Assembly (NCBI GenBank): GCA_050018455.1
Contig: JBEKAA010000035.1
Coordinates: forward strand, 1-31,548
Reading direction: 5' to 3'
DNA: 31,548 nucleotides
DNA from: RBG-13-68-16 sp050018455
Lineage (GTDB): Bacteria; Acidobacteriota; Thermoanaerobaculia; Thermoanaerobaculales; Thermoanaerobaculaceae
The notes beneath the pieces were generated by a model. That model was not told the origin of the DNA and ran no database searches. It worked only from the letters and a program-made list of their open reading frames with translations. Shown here one piece after another: positions 7,271 through 15,664 of the stretch. Positions within the stretch are counted from its first letter, which is position 1, and the number at the start of each line of letters is the position of its first letter. A program made the position numbers and the translations under genes.

Positions 7271-8776
7271 CTACGGCATGCGGACGAAGACGAAGCTCTT
7301 CTGTTCGGCCTGCGCCCGGTAGACGTAGAGGCGCACCATGCTTCCCGAGCGCACGCTGGCGATCGCATCGTGGAAATCCTGCTGCGACGAGATGTCGCGC
7401 GAGTTAACGCGCATGATCACATCACCCGCCTTCAGGCCGGCGTCGTCGGTGGGAGACAGCTCCGTTACGTCGGTGATGACGACGCCGTCGACGTCATTCG
7501 GAATCTGGAACTGACGACGCGACCGGGCCGAGAGGTCATCAATCTCGACGCCGAGCTTTGAGGACGGCGTGTCCTCCTTCGTGGTCGAGGTTTCCTGCTC
7601 GCCTTCAGTCGCTGGACGTTCTCCCAGGACTACCGGGATCATAGTGCGCTTGCCGTCCCGGATGACCTCGAGGTCCACCTTCTGGCCGGGTGCGCCCGCC
7701 GAGACCCGGTCGATGAGCTGGCGGGTCTCCTTGATGGGGACTCCACCGACCGCGACGATGACGTCACCCGCCTTGACATCGGCCTTGTCGGCCGGCCCGC
7801 CCTTGCTCACGCTCTCGACCAGAGCGCCGTCGCGAGAAGGCAGCTTGAACGACTCCTGTGCCTTCTGGTCGATGTTCGTGATCGTGACGCCGAGGAAGCC
7901 GCGCACGACCTTGCCCTTGTCCTTGAGTTGCGGGATGACCGCCTTGATGGTGTTGACCGGCACGGCAAAGCCGAGGTTCTGCCCGGCCGCGTTGATGGCG
8001 GTGTTCATCCCGATGACCTCGCCGCGTAGGTTCACGAGCGGACCGCCCGAATTGCCGAGGTTGATGGCAGCGTCGGTCTGGATGAAGTTCTCGAACGACC
8101 TCGTGGCCTCCGAGAGCCCGAGGGCGCGGCCCTTAGCGGAGACGACGCCGACCGTGACCGTGTGCTCCATTGCCAGGGGGTTGCCGACGGCCATCACCCA
8201 CTCGCCCACGCGGACCGCATCGGAATCACCCAACGGGAGCGGGGTGAAGGGGCCCTTCGTATCGACCCGGATCAGGGCCACGTCCGTCGCGGGGTCGCGG
8301 CCCACAACCTTGGCCTCGATCCGGTCGCTGTTCTCGTTGAGCCGGACCCAGACCTTGTCGGCACCCTCGACGACGTGGTTGTTGGTGACGATCATCCCGT
8401 CCGGCGAGATGAAAAAGCCGCTGCCGGCCCCGGTGCGCTTCTGCTGGCGTCGCATGTCCGGACGGGGGGTGCCGGGCCCGAAGAAGAACTCGAACGGATC
8501 CATGTCCTGATGGAAGCGCCGCATATCCTGGGGGTTGATGCGCTCCTCCGTATAAACCGACACGACGGCCGGGTTCACCCGCTCCGCCAGCGCGGCGAAG
8601 TCCGGATACCCAGCGGGCGGCGCGAGCGGAGCGGGGGCCGCGCCAGCGGGCGTTCCCTTGGCGGCGGTACCGTTGGGTGTAATACCCAGTCCGCCCGCCA
8701 GGACCATACCCAATACCGTGGCGCCGACAGCCACCACACTCATCGAGAGCATCGTTTGCCGTTTAATCGCGTTCAT
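7271..8776 (-). CDS. degQ: Periplasmic serine protease of the DegP/DegQ (HtrA/Do) family
   Basis: A 501-residue protein with an uncleaved or signal-anchor N-terminus (about 8-31) and a Pro/Ala-rich linker. The trypsin-like domain carries the full triad: His134 (TNNHVVEG), Asp165 (DPATDVALIRV) and Ser243 (GNSGGPL). Two PDZ domains follow (about 295-385, GFLGVTITNI..GGPADKADVKAGD, and about 415-495, DDAGLKAGDVIMRVN). HtrA proteases degrade or hold misfolded envelope proteins. The start is ATG 8776, with GGAGG nine bases upstream, rather than the upstream frame extension to 8821. It lies 105 bases after the diguanylate cyclase gene on the same strand and ends at a strong intrinsic terminator. 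Two 15-base direct repeats precede it and may be operator sites. DegP versus DegQ cannot be separated here. Confidence 0.92.
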   Translation of the reverse strand: MNAIKRQTMLSMSVVAVGATVLGMVLAGGLGITPNGTAAKGTPAGAAPAPLAPPAGYPDFAALAERVNPAVVSVYTEERINPQDMRRFHQDMDPFEFFFGPGTPRPDMRRQQKRTGAGSGFFISPDGMIVTNNHVVEGADKVWVRLNENSDRIEAKVVGRDPATDVALIRVDTKGPFTPLPLGDSDAVRVGEWVMAVGNPLAMEHTVTVGVVSAKGRALGLSEATRSFENFIQTDAAINLGNSGGPLVNLRGEVIGMNTAINAAGQNLGFAVPVNTIKAVIPQLKDKGKVVRGFLGVTITNIDQKAQESFKLPSRDGALVESVSKGGPADKADVKAGDVIVAVGGVPIKETRQLIDRVSAGAPGQKVDLEVIRDGKRTMIPVVLGERPATEGEQETSTTKEDTPSSKLGVEIDDLSARSRRQFQIPNDVDGVVITDVTELSPTDDAGLKAGDVIMRVNSRDISSQQDFHDAIASVRSGSMVRLYVYRAQAEQKSFVFVRMP

Positions 8777-8857
8777 TGACTGCACCCTCCAAGGGCCGGT
8801 CGTCCCGGTCCGCCTGAGCAACCGAGCAATATCCGTGCCATATTTCGGTGGAACTGC

Positions 8858-8892
8858 AGCCTCAATTCGGCGTCAGGAGCGTCAATTTGGCG
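8858..8892 (-). promoter_or_regulatory. Two 15-base direct repeats upstream of htrA (possible operator)
   Basis: Plus-strand copies AGCCTCAATTCGGCG (8858-8872) and AGCGTCAATTTGGCG (8878-8892) match at 13 of 15 positions and are exactly 20 bases apart, about two helical turns. The second copy overlaps the stop codon of the upstream gene. On the minus strand a TTGAGG (8866-8861) lies in the first copy with TATGGC 17 bases further, a weak promoter. A regulator binding site for htrA is inferred. Confidence 0.4.
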
Positions 8893-10021
8893 TGGCGGGC
8901 TCAAACCCGGCCAGCACAACCCGGTCCTTGCCGGCCGCCTTTGCAGCGTACATGGCCTGATCCGAGGCCCGCAGGAGCTGGTTGCGACGGTGATCGGAGG
9001 TGCCGATACGGGGAACGTGGTCTGGGTACACCGCCACTCCTACCGAGCAGGTGAGCGGGCCGGCGAACTCCACCGGTCCACTCGCCCATGAGAAACGCCC
9101 ACGGAGGAAAGCCTGCGAGCGGATCGCGTCACGGATCTCCTCGGCAACATGCGTGGCCGTCTCGACGTCGAACCCGGGGAGGATGATCACGAACTCGTCG
9201 CCGCCGTAGCGCGCCAGAGTGACTCTCGGCGAACGGACAGCCCTGCGAAGCAGATACCCGACCTCCTTGAGCACCTGGGAACCTGCCAGGTGCCCGTGGC
9301 GGTCGTTGACACTTTTGAAATTGTCGAGATCCATGAACAAAAGGGCCACGCGACCGGACGCGGCGTCGGCATGGTCGAGGTCCTCCGCCAAACGGCGGTG
9401 GAAGAACCGATCATTCGCGAGGCCGGTGAGGTCGTCGCTGCGGGCCGCGGCACCGGCGCGCCGCGCGTCGAGGAGGTTTTGGATCGAGACCGACGTGTAG
9501 GACGCGAAGATCTCGAGCAGGGCCCGGTCGCGCTCGTCGAATGGGTTGCCATCGAGACGATTGACCATCTCGAGAACGCCGCACACGCTATTCTCGATCC
9601 GGATCGGGACGGCCAGGAGGCTTTCGGTCCGGAAAGCGTGGGTCTCGTCAAAGCGGGGGTAGAAGAACGGATCCTTGCGTGGCTCCACGCCAAGGTGCGA
9701 CTCACCGTTGCGATACACGTGCCCTACGACCCCCGCTGTGGTGGGGATGCTGGCACCGAGCAGAGACTCCGCCGACGGCCCGAATGCGGCGATGAAATAC
9801 AGTGCGGCTCCCCCGAGGTCCCCGGCGCGTTCGAACGGGTGGTCGAGGAGCACCGAGCCCGCCTCCGACGGTACGAAGGCGTTCGCCTGCTGCAGCACCT
9901 CCTGGATAAAGTGACCGGGGTCCATGATTTCGGGCACCCCGGTGTCGTGGCGATAGCGTTCCAGGAAAACCTCGAGCTCCGCTGCCGGAAGCACGCAGAT
10001 CCTCGGTGGGAACGCGCTCAC
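8882..10021 (-). CDS. GAF-GGDEF diguanylate cyclase
   Basis: A 379-residue cytoplasmic protein without membrane segments. Residues about 30-185 form a GAF sensor domain (TTAGVVGHVYRNGES, ESLLAVPIR, CGVLEMVNR). Residues about 190-372 form the GGDEF domain: DDLTGLAN at 197-204, FMDLDNFKSVND at 229-240, the active-site GGDEF at 273-277 and TCSVGVAVYP. All catalytic residues are present, so it should make cyclic di-GMP from GTP. The RxxD inhibitory site is absent (SPRV at that place), so product inhibition through it is not expected. The GTG start at 10021 overlaps the batD stop by four bases (GTGA), indicating translational coupling to the Bat operon. The last ten residues (ending AGFEPATPN) lie beyond the usual end of the domain. 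Confidence 0.9.
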   Translation of the reverse strand: MSAFPPRICVLPAAELEVFLERYRHDTGVPEIMDPGHFIQEVLQQANAFVPSEAGSVLLDHPFERAGDLGGAALYFIAAFGPSAESLLGASIPTTAGVVGHVYRNGESHLGVEPRKDPFFYPRFDETHAFRTESLLAVPIRIENSVCGVLEMVNRLDGNPFDERDRALLEIFASYTSVSIQNLLDARRAGAAARSDDLTGLANDRFFHRRLAEDLDHADAASGRVALLFMDLDNFKSVNDRHGHLAGSQVLKEVGYLLRRAVRSPRVTLARYGGDEFVIILPGFDVETATHVAEEIRDAIRSQAFLRGRFSWASGPVEFAGPLTCSVGVAVYPDHVPRIGTSDHRRNQLLRASDQAMYAAKAAGKDRVVLAGFEPATPN

Positions 10022-11589
10022 CCTTTCAGTCTATCAGCGGAGCGCGATCGTGTCGCCATCAAACGCCCCACCCGAAGCCGGAGATCTGCGACGACATCGG
10101 CCGGGTTCGAAAGGCCGGGAGCGAAGCGCAACCGCTCGCACGCCTGAACGAGTCCGACCGCCTCTCGTGCATCGGCCGCGGGGCAACCGGCCGCGGCGAG
10201 TCTCCCGGGCCCTTCGCCGACAGCGACGCCCCAGGAGGTGCGCGCCCACTCCTCCACCGCCAGCTGGAGCGATCGCAGCTCGGTGGTGGGATCTCCGCAG
10301 GCCTCCCCCGTGAGGGAGGCCGGTGCCCGGCGCGCGGCGAGGCGCCGCGCTGCCAGCATCGTGACGCCGCCGGCAACGAACGCGACCGCGACCAGGAGGG
10401 CGAGGCGCGCTGTTACGGGGCGCGGTTGGCGCACGGGTTCGGGGGCCGGCGAGGCGGATACGGGGGCTGGCCGTACGACGAGAGGGAGCGCGGGCCACAC
10501 GTGGGTTGCGAAGCTCTTGCCCGGGCGGTAGCTGCAGAACGTCACCTGAGGCAGCTCGTACTGGCCTGGCTGTGAGGCCTCGAGCGGGATCCTCCAGCGC
10601 CGCCAACCGATGAGACCGCGACGCGACGCCTGCCATGAATGAGATTCCTCGGGCGGGAAGCTGCGGACTCCGGCCGGGAGGGGGACCGGCGGATGATCGA
10701 GAAGCGGCAGGTTTCCGACCCCCCGCACCTCGATCTCGAGCAACGCCAACTCACCGGCGACGGGCTCGGAGTCGACCAGTCGCCGCGAGAACTCGAGCTC
10801 GCCGACGGCCCCGGAAAACGGTGCCGGCGCGGGTGGCAGCGGGACCACATCCACCGAGGCCGGCGCCGAGGTGACGGTGCGGGCGGGGAGCGCGGGGTTC
10901 TCGTCCTCGGCTCCTGCGTCGGCGGCCCGAGCCACGGCAGGGGGAATCTCGAGTCGGCCGGCGTGGACGGGGATGACGAGCCAGCCGCCGAGAGAAACCG
11001 AGCCGGGCGCCACGGTGCGCCCTGCGGTCAGCTGTCCGTCGTTCTGCGGGAGACGCTCACTCCAGGAGTCGGGGAAAGCAGCCTGAATTTCCCACCCGGC
11101 GCCGGCCCAACCGTCGGGGGTCGCCACGGAGAATCGAACCACCAGCGGCTCGCCGATCGTGAGGATGGATGTGGAGAGGTCGACTCGCAACCCGGGCTGG
11201 CCGCCGTCACCGCGGGTCCGTCCGCTCGGGAGAGCGGTGCCGGTGACCGGGTTGGTGGCGACCGTCGTGTCGCCGAACCGGACCTTGGTCGGTCCGACGG
11301 CTATCGGCCCCAGCGTCCGGGCGCGCAGCACCCAGGTGAGCGCCGTGATCGCCACGGGCTGTGCGCCTCGCCACGCGATCTCCTGGGCGAGGATTGGGCC
11401 GGCGAGCACGTCGAGGTTGGTGAGGTCGCCGAGCTCCCCGCTGATCTCGCCGCGCGAGGCGCCTTCGATGACCACCTGATAGCGCAGCGTGCCCGGGACG
11501 GTTCCCTTGAGGAATTGAGCGACGGGCTGCGCAGCGGCGGCGGACGCGCAGAGCGCGACGAACAACGCGAACGCAGTCCTGCGTATCAC
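10018..11589 (-). CDS. batD: BatD-like membrane protein
   Basis: A 523-residue protein. It starts at a GTG (11589) that overlaps the preceding TGA in GTGA, then a signal peptide (to about AAAAQP), a large beta-rich extracytoplasmic part typical of the BatD/'oxygen tolerance' family (LSTSILTIGEPLVVRFSV, GVRSFPPEESHSW, WRRWRIPLEASQPGQYELP), one membrane helix (TARLALLVAVAFVAGGVTML), and a short cytoplasmic helical tail. In Bat operons BatD is the membrane partner of the von Willebrand A proteins BatA and BatB. The biochemical role is not settled; relatives are linked to stress tolerance and envelope integrity. Family assignment rests on architecture and gene order more than on a single motif. 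Confidence 0.75.
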   Translation of the reverse strand: MIRRTAFALFVALCASAAAAQPVAQFLKGTVPGTLRYQVVIEGASRGEISGELGDLTNLDVLAGPILAQEIAWRGAQPVAITALTWVLRARTLGPIAVGPTKVRFGDTTVATNPVTGTALPSGRTRGDGGQPGLRVDLSTSILTIGEPLVVRFSVATPDGWAGAGWEIQAAFPDSWSERLPQNDGQLTAGRTVAPGSVSLGGWLVIPVHAGRLEIPPAVARAADAGAEDENPALPARTVTSAPASVDVVPLPPAPAPFSGAVGELEFSRRLVDSEPVAGELALLEIEVRGVGNLPLLDHPPVPLPAGVRSFPPEESHSWQASRRGLIGWRRWRIPLEASQPGQYELPQVTFCSYRPGKSFATHVWPALPLVVRPAPVSASPAPEPVRQPRPVTARLALLVAVAFVAGGVTMLAARRLAARRAPASLTGEACGDPTTELRSLQLAVEEWARTSWGVAVGEGPGRLAAAGCPAADAREAVGLVQACERLRFAPGLSNPADVVADLRLRVGRLMATRSRSADRLKG

Positions 11590-13139
11590 CACTCTCTCCC
11601 GACCGCCGCTTTCGCAGGAACCGGCTGCCTCACGGGGAGCTGTGCGAGGGCCGCTCGCGCCGCCGCCTCCACGAGCTTCCCCCGGCTGTGAACCGTCGCC
11701 GATTCGCGTCCCTCGCCCGCCTCGGTGTGCCGGCAAGCGGCCAGCGCGAGCTCCAGGTTGTGCCAGCTCTCCTCGCGTTCCGGATCGGTCGCGACCGCCT
11801 GTCGAAGCGTTTCGACGGCCCCTGCGGCATCGCCGCGCGCCAACCGCACAGTCCCGAGGTTGTACCGAGCCTGCCACGCCGACTCTGGCACCTCGGCGAG
11901 GGCGGCCAGGGCCTCGTCGCCTCCTTCTTCGCCGGCCAGGGCCGCGGCCGTGGCCCATCCCATCTCCAGGCTGGCGTCATCGCGTCGGAGCGCCAGCGCC
12001 TCGGCGTACGCTCGACTCGCCTCGCTCCAGGCGCCGCGTTCCATCGCCGAAGCCGCACGGCGGGCGAGGATGGACGCGGATCCCGGGAGCACGCGGTGCC
12101 AGGCGCTCGGAGTAGGCCGGGGTGGAGGTGCCGCGCCGAGGGCGCCCGGAAGGAGCAGCGCGACGGCAAATGCCCCCCTTCGCCACGGCCAGAGCATGAA
12201 CGACGCCGTCGCGAGGAGCGCCGCGGCGAGCCCGAACGGCAGCGAATGCACGGGAACCGTCTCCAGTGCCCCCCGCGTTGCGGAGCCGCGGAGCACCTCG
12301 ACCAGGTCGCGAGTTGCCGAGGGCGAGGAGGCATCGACGACGTTGCCGGCGATGGTACACAGCCGTCCGAGCAGGTCAGGTCTGGCGTGCGAGCGAACCA
12401 GGGCGCCGCTGCCGTCTTTCAGGTAGCTGACGGTGCCATCTTCGTCGCGGCGCGGGACCGGGCCTCCGGAGGCCGTTCCCGTTGCGAGGGCGACCACCGC
12501 GATCCCGCTGCGCCGCAAGGCATCGGCGACGCCGGCCGCGTCGCCCTCGAGCTCCTCGCCATCGGAGACGACGAGAACCGTGCGTCCGGGGCCCCCGAGC
12601 TCCAGGAGCGAGCCGGCGGTCGAAAGCAGGCCGGCCAGGTTGGAGCCGGCCACGAGACCCCGGTCGAGATCTCCTTCTGCCAGGACCGCCGCCACGGATC
12701 GGACATCCGACGTGAGAGGAACGCACGCGCGGGCCGTGCCTGCGCCTGCGGCCACTGCCCACGTTGCCTTCGGCATTCGGCCGATGACCTGACGCAACAC
12801 CGCCGTGGCGCGGCTCAGCCGGTCGGGCTGAACATCCGCACAGCGCATCGAAGCCGAGACGTCGAGGGCGACAGCGATATTGAGACCCGACACGGCGAGC
12901 TCCCCGCGCCCCCATCCAGGTCCGGCCGCGGCAATTGCGGCTGCGGCCGCCGCGAGCAGCCAGAGCGCCAGTCGCGCCGCACCCGTCGCCGGTACGCCAC
13001 CGAGCCAGCGCAGCCAGAGCAGACGGCTCGCGAGCCGCGCCTGTTGGAGCGACCGCCAGCGGGCGACGACGGGGATCGCCGGCAGCGCCAGGAGGGCGGC
13101 AGCAGCGAGCCAGAGCCAACCGGGGTCGGTCCAGCTCAC
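11586..13139 (-). CDS. batB: BatB/BatC-type fusion: von Willebrand A domain plus TPR
   Basis: A 517-residue inner-membrane protein. Two N-terminal helices (about 8-25 and 55-72) precede a vWA domain with the metal-binding motif DVSASM (93-98) and VVSDGEE. A further helix pair follows (FGLAAALLATASFMLWPW and AFAVALLLPGALGAA). A C-terminal TPR region (about 340-490, SAWQARYNLGTVRLARGDAAG) is usually a separate gene, batC, in other bacteria. Two GTG starts are possible. The one at 13139 is preferred because AGGAGG lies 8 bases upstream and it gives the same four-base GTGA overlap seen elsewhere in the operon; the GTG at 13145 is too close to the AGGAGG. It is expected to work with MoxR, BatA and BatD. 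Confidence 0.82.
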   Translation of the reverse strand: MSWTDPGWLWLAAAALLALPAIPVVARWRSLQQARLASRLLWLRWLGGVPATGAARLALWLLAAAAAAIAAAGPGWGRGELAVSGLNIAVALDVSASMRCADVQPDRLSRATAVLRQVIGRMPKATWAVAAGAGTARACVPLTSDVRSVAAVLAEGDLDRGLVAGSNLAGLLSTAGSLLELGGPGRTVLVVSDGEELEGDAAGVADALRRSGIAVVALATGTASGGPVPRRDEDGTVSYLKDGSGALVRSHARPDLLGRLCTIAGNVVDASSPSATRDLVEVLRGSATRGALETVPVHSLPFGLAAALLATASFMLWPWRRGAFAVALLLPGALGAAPPPRPTPSAWHRVLPGSASILARRAASAMERGAWSEASRAYAEALALRRDDASLEMGWATAAALAGEEGGDEALAALAEVPESAWQARYNLGTVRLARGDAAGAVETLRQAVATDPEREESWHNLELALAACRHTEAGEGRESATVHSRGKLVEAAARAALAQLPVRQPVPAKAAVGREW

Positions 13140-14056
13140 GCCCACGCCCTCCTGCCGCCGGCGTCGAGAAGCGCTGCCACGAGGAGAAGAACGGCAGCCA
13201 GACGAGCCGGGGCGGCACTGCGGTCGTCCACGGTGACGCCGACGCCGGCTCGTCGGGTCGTCGGCCGGAGGCGCGCTAGGTCGGCGAACGCCGCCTCGAG
13301 CGAACCCTCATCTCGAGCGCGGACAAAGTGACCGCCGGTGCGACCGGCGATCTCCCGCAGCAGCAGCTCATTCACGCGGCCGGGCCCCTCGTTGCCCGCG
13401 ACGCCGCCCACCGCCACCGTGTCGACGGCGATCCCGCGGTCGGCCGCGACCTGGGCGGCGGTGAGGGGTTCGACCGCACCGGCGTTGCTCTCTCCGTCGG
13501 TGACCAGCACGATACCGGCGCTGCCGCGCACGCTCCCCCCGAGCAGATCAAGCGCGACCGCGAGTCCGTCGCCGATGGCGGTCCGGCCGCCGAGCACGGA
13601 GGGCTCGAGCCGGGAGACGAGGGCCAGCAGCGTGGCATGGTCGCGGGTGAGAGGCGAGATCACCGCGGCCTTCGTGCCGAACGCGACGAGCGCGAGGCGA
13701 TCCTCGCCGCGTGCCGCCGCCAGGCGCTGGACGGCGCGGCGGGCGGACATCAGCGCATCGCCGTCCGGCCCGCCCGCTCCCATCGAGGCGGAGAGGTCCA
13801 GAAGCACGACCACGTCCCGCCCTGACGACGGGAGATCCCGGACGAACAATCGCTCGGGGCCGGCGGCGGCGAACCAGGCAGCCGCGAGCCCGAGAAGCGC
13901 AAGCGGGGGCGCAAAGGTGGTCACCTTCACACGTCTCGGGGCAAGGGTGATCGCCGGCACTCGCTGGTGGCGACGACGGAGGACCGTCAGCCACGCGAGC
14001 AACGCAGGCGCGAGAAGAGCGAGCGGAAGGAGCCACGGCCGCGCGAATCCGCTCAT
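13136..14056 (-). CDS. batA: BatA-like von Willebrand A membrane protein
   Basis: A 306-residue protein with two N-terminal membrane helices (about 8-25 and 50-65), a vWA domain (about 80-255) with the MIDAS motif DLSASM (87-92), the threonine-containing motif GGRTAIGDGLA and LVTDGESN, and one C-terminal helix (about 284-300). It is the paralogue of the following gene, and a MoxR AAA+ protein probably remodels it. The ATG at 14056 has GAGGAGG six bases upstream and overlaps the previous stop in ATGA. The length and topology are typical of BatA. Confidence 0.85.
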   Translation of the reverse strand: MSGFARPWLLPLALLAPALLAWLTVLRRRHQRVPAITLAPRRVKVTTFAPPLALLGLAAAWFAAAGPERLFVRDLPSSGRDVVVLLDLSASMGAGGPDGDALMSARRAVQRLAAARGEDRLALVAFGTKAAVISPLTRDHATLLALVSRLEPSVLGGRTAIGDGLAVALDLLGGSVRGSAGIVLVTDGESNAGAVEPLTAAQVAADRGIAVDTVAVGGVAGNEGPGRVNELLLREIAGRTGGHFVRARDEGSLEAAFADLARLRPTTRRAGVGVTVDDRSAAPARLAAVLLLVAALLDAGGRRAWA

Positions 14057-14784
14057 CGTGCGCCTCCTCGGGCGGAAGCGAGCGCGGGTGCCGCAGAGAG
14101 CACCTCTCGCACGAGCAGTGCGGCGTCGTCGACGGGTGCTGCCGTGCGGGCGTAGCGAACTTCATCGGCGAGCACGAGCGCCAGCCCGAACGGCCGGGCG
14201 ACCGCGGCCTCCAAACGAGCCGCGAGGAGACGGGAGAGCTCGCGGGTTGTCATGGCGGCGCACGGCGAACCGGTAACGTGCTCGAGGAAGGCGCGGCAGT
14301 GCCGGGCGAGCGCGTCGGCCGCCTGGGGGTTCTGCCAAGCCGACTCGAACGAGAGCGGACGCAGCCCTTGCTGCAGCTCCAGCAGCGGGTCCGTCCGGCG
14401 CTGGCGTCGTAACACCATCACGGTACCGGCGGCCAGCGCCACCGCGAGGACGAGTGCGAACGGCATCTGCCACGGCAGCACCGGGGCCGGCGGCACCAGC
14501 ACGGGTGCGGCGGGCGCGCCAGGCGCCAGCGTCGCCCGGACCTCGACGACGGCGGGGCGCGGTTCGCCGGGAAGCGGCACACTGAGCGTGCCGAGAGCGA
14601 GCGGGCGCAGGACAACGATGCTCCCACCGTCAAGCGCCGGGCTGGATGGGGCGGCTACGAGGAAGTCGCCGACGATCGTCCCCGGCGCCGGTAGCCGCGC
14701 GTCGCCGCCGACGCGGACAGACACCGGCGCACCGAACGGGACGGTGAGGACGGCAGCGAGCAGCACCGCGCCCGGGCTAACCAC
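14053..14784 (-). CDS. DUF4381-like single-pass membrane protein of the Bat operon
   Basis: A 243-residue protein: N-terminal signal segment, a small beta-rich extracytoplasmic region (about 20-105), one membrane helix (MPFALVLAVALAAGTVMVL, about 107-125) and a helical cytoplasmic tail with CRAFLEHVTGSPCAAMTTREL. This layout and its place between DUF58 and batA are those of DUF4381-type proteins in Bat/MoxR operons. No enzymatic motif is visible. The GTG start at 14784 has GGAGG four bases upstream and overlaps the DUF58 gene by 8 bases. Family assignment is from context and topology. Confidence 0.65.
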   Translation of the reverse strand: MVSPGAVLLAAVLTVPFGAPVSVRVGGDARLPAPGTIVGDFLVAAPSSPALDGGSIVVLRPLALGTLSVPLPGEPRPAVVEVRATLAPGAPAAPVLVPPAPVLPWQMPFALVLAVALAAGTVMVLRRQRRTDPLLELQQGLRPLSFESAWQNPQAADALARHCRAFLEHVTGSPCAAMTTRELSRLLAARLEAAVARPFGLALVLADEVRYARTAAPVDDAALLVREVLSAAPALASARGGAR

Positions 14785-15664
14785 CCCGCCTCCGACCGCG
14801 ACCCAGGAAGGCCCGCGTCAGAACCGGCGCCAGCAGGGTGTCCGGTCCGGCCGTCACGACATCCGCACGGACCGCGGCGAGCTCCTCGGGGAACGGGGGC
14901 TCGGATCCCGCGGCCCATCCGGGGAATCCTCGTGGATCTCGCGCCGGGATGAGGGCGTGCGAGGTGCCCTGTCCGGCACGCTCGTCCCACAGTCGCACCA
15001 CCAGCAGCTCGTGACGGCGCGCGAGGGCGGCGAGCCGGCTCCCATAGCCGGGCACCAGGAACGGCGAGATCACGACGAGGACGCCCGCGCGCTGCATCGT
15101 CCGCGGAACCTCGGCGAGAGCCCTGGTCAGGTCACTGGCGCGACCTGTGGGCCGAAGGGCGAAGAGGGCGCACATCAGGCGAAGGAGGGCCGCCCGATCG
15201 CGCCTCGGCGTCACGACGAGCTCCTGGCGGTCGCTCCAGGCGATCAGATTCACGCGGTCACCGCCGGCGACGGCGGCGCTGCCTACCAGCGCGACGACAT
15301 CGGCGGCGACTTCGAAAAGGGAGCGATCCCCGCTGCCGGCCGCCAGCCCGGGTCCGACGTCGACGAGGAAGAGCACGGTGCGGTTGCGCTCCTCGCTGTA
15401 GCGGCGGACGGCGAGCCGGCCGGTTCTGGCCGTGACTCGCCAGTCGATCGTGCGGACGTCGTCTCCCGGCGCGTACTCACGCACGCCCGCGAACTCGATC
15501 CCCTCGCCCTTGAATGCCGACCGGTACGCCCCGGCCCAGGAAGCCGCGAGACGTCTCGCCGCCTGGAGCTGCACGCGGGTCAGGCGCCGCGCCAGGTCGG
15601 GCGGCGGCTGGATGCGGGGCCCGCCCTGGCCGAGGTACTGGCGCCAGACGGCCGCGAACGTCAC
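14777..15664 (-). CDS. DUF58 protein of the MoxR/Bat operon
   Basis: A 295-residue soluble protein. The DUF58 signature is clear: AYRSAFKGEGIEFAGVREY then APGDDVRTIDWRVTAR, and RRYSEERNRTVLFLVDVG. The last of these is the start of a vWA-like fold with a degenerate metal site (DVGPG for DxSxS). DUF58 proteins accompany MoxR AAA+ ATPases almost everywhere, and a scaffold or client-adaptor role is assumed. The GTG start at 15664 overlaps the moxR stop by four bases. It is followed by the DUF4381-like gene with an 8-base overlap. Confidence 0.88.
   Translation of the reverse strand: MTFAAVWRQYLGQGGPRIQPPPDLARRLTRVQLQAARRLAASWAGAYRSAFKGEGIEFAGVREYAPGDDVRTIDWRVTARTGRLAVRRYSEERNRTVLFLVDVGPGLAAGSGDRSLFEVAADVVALVGSAAVAGGDRVNLIAWSDRQELVVTPRRDRAALLRLMCALFALRPTGRASDLTRALAEVPRTMQRAGVLVVISPFLVPGYGSRLAALARRHELLVVRLWDERAGQGTSHALIPARDPRGFPGWAAGSEPPFPEELAAVRADVVTAGPDTLLAPVLTRAFLGRGRRRGG

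Noticed and set aside
8882..8915. The cyclase C-terminus AGFEPAT resembles the tRNA-antisense peptide of the recombinase, suggesting a tRNA remnant
   Set aside because: No cloverleaf can be built around 8885-8930: the stem CGGG-CTCAAA-CCCG lacks the TTC loop start and there is no matching acceptor or anticodon arm. Probably chance.
10639..13331. Long plus-strand open frames opposite the Bat genes
   Set aside because: They are antisense shadows of batD, batB and batA, with no ribosome-binding sites or family features.
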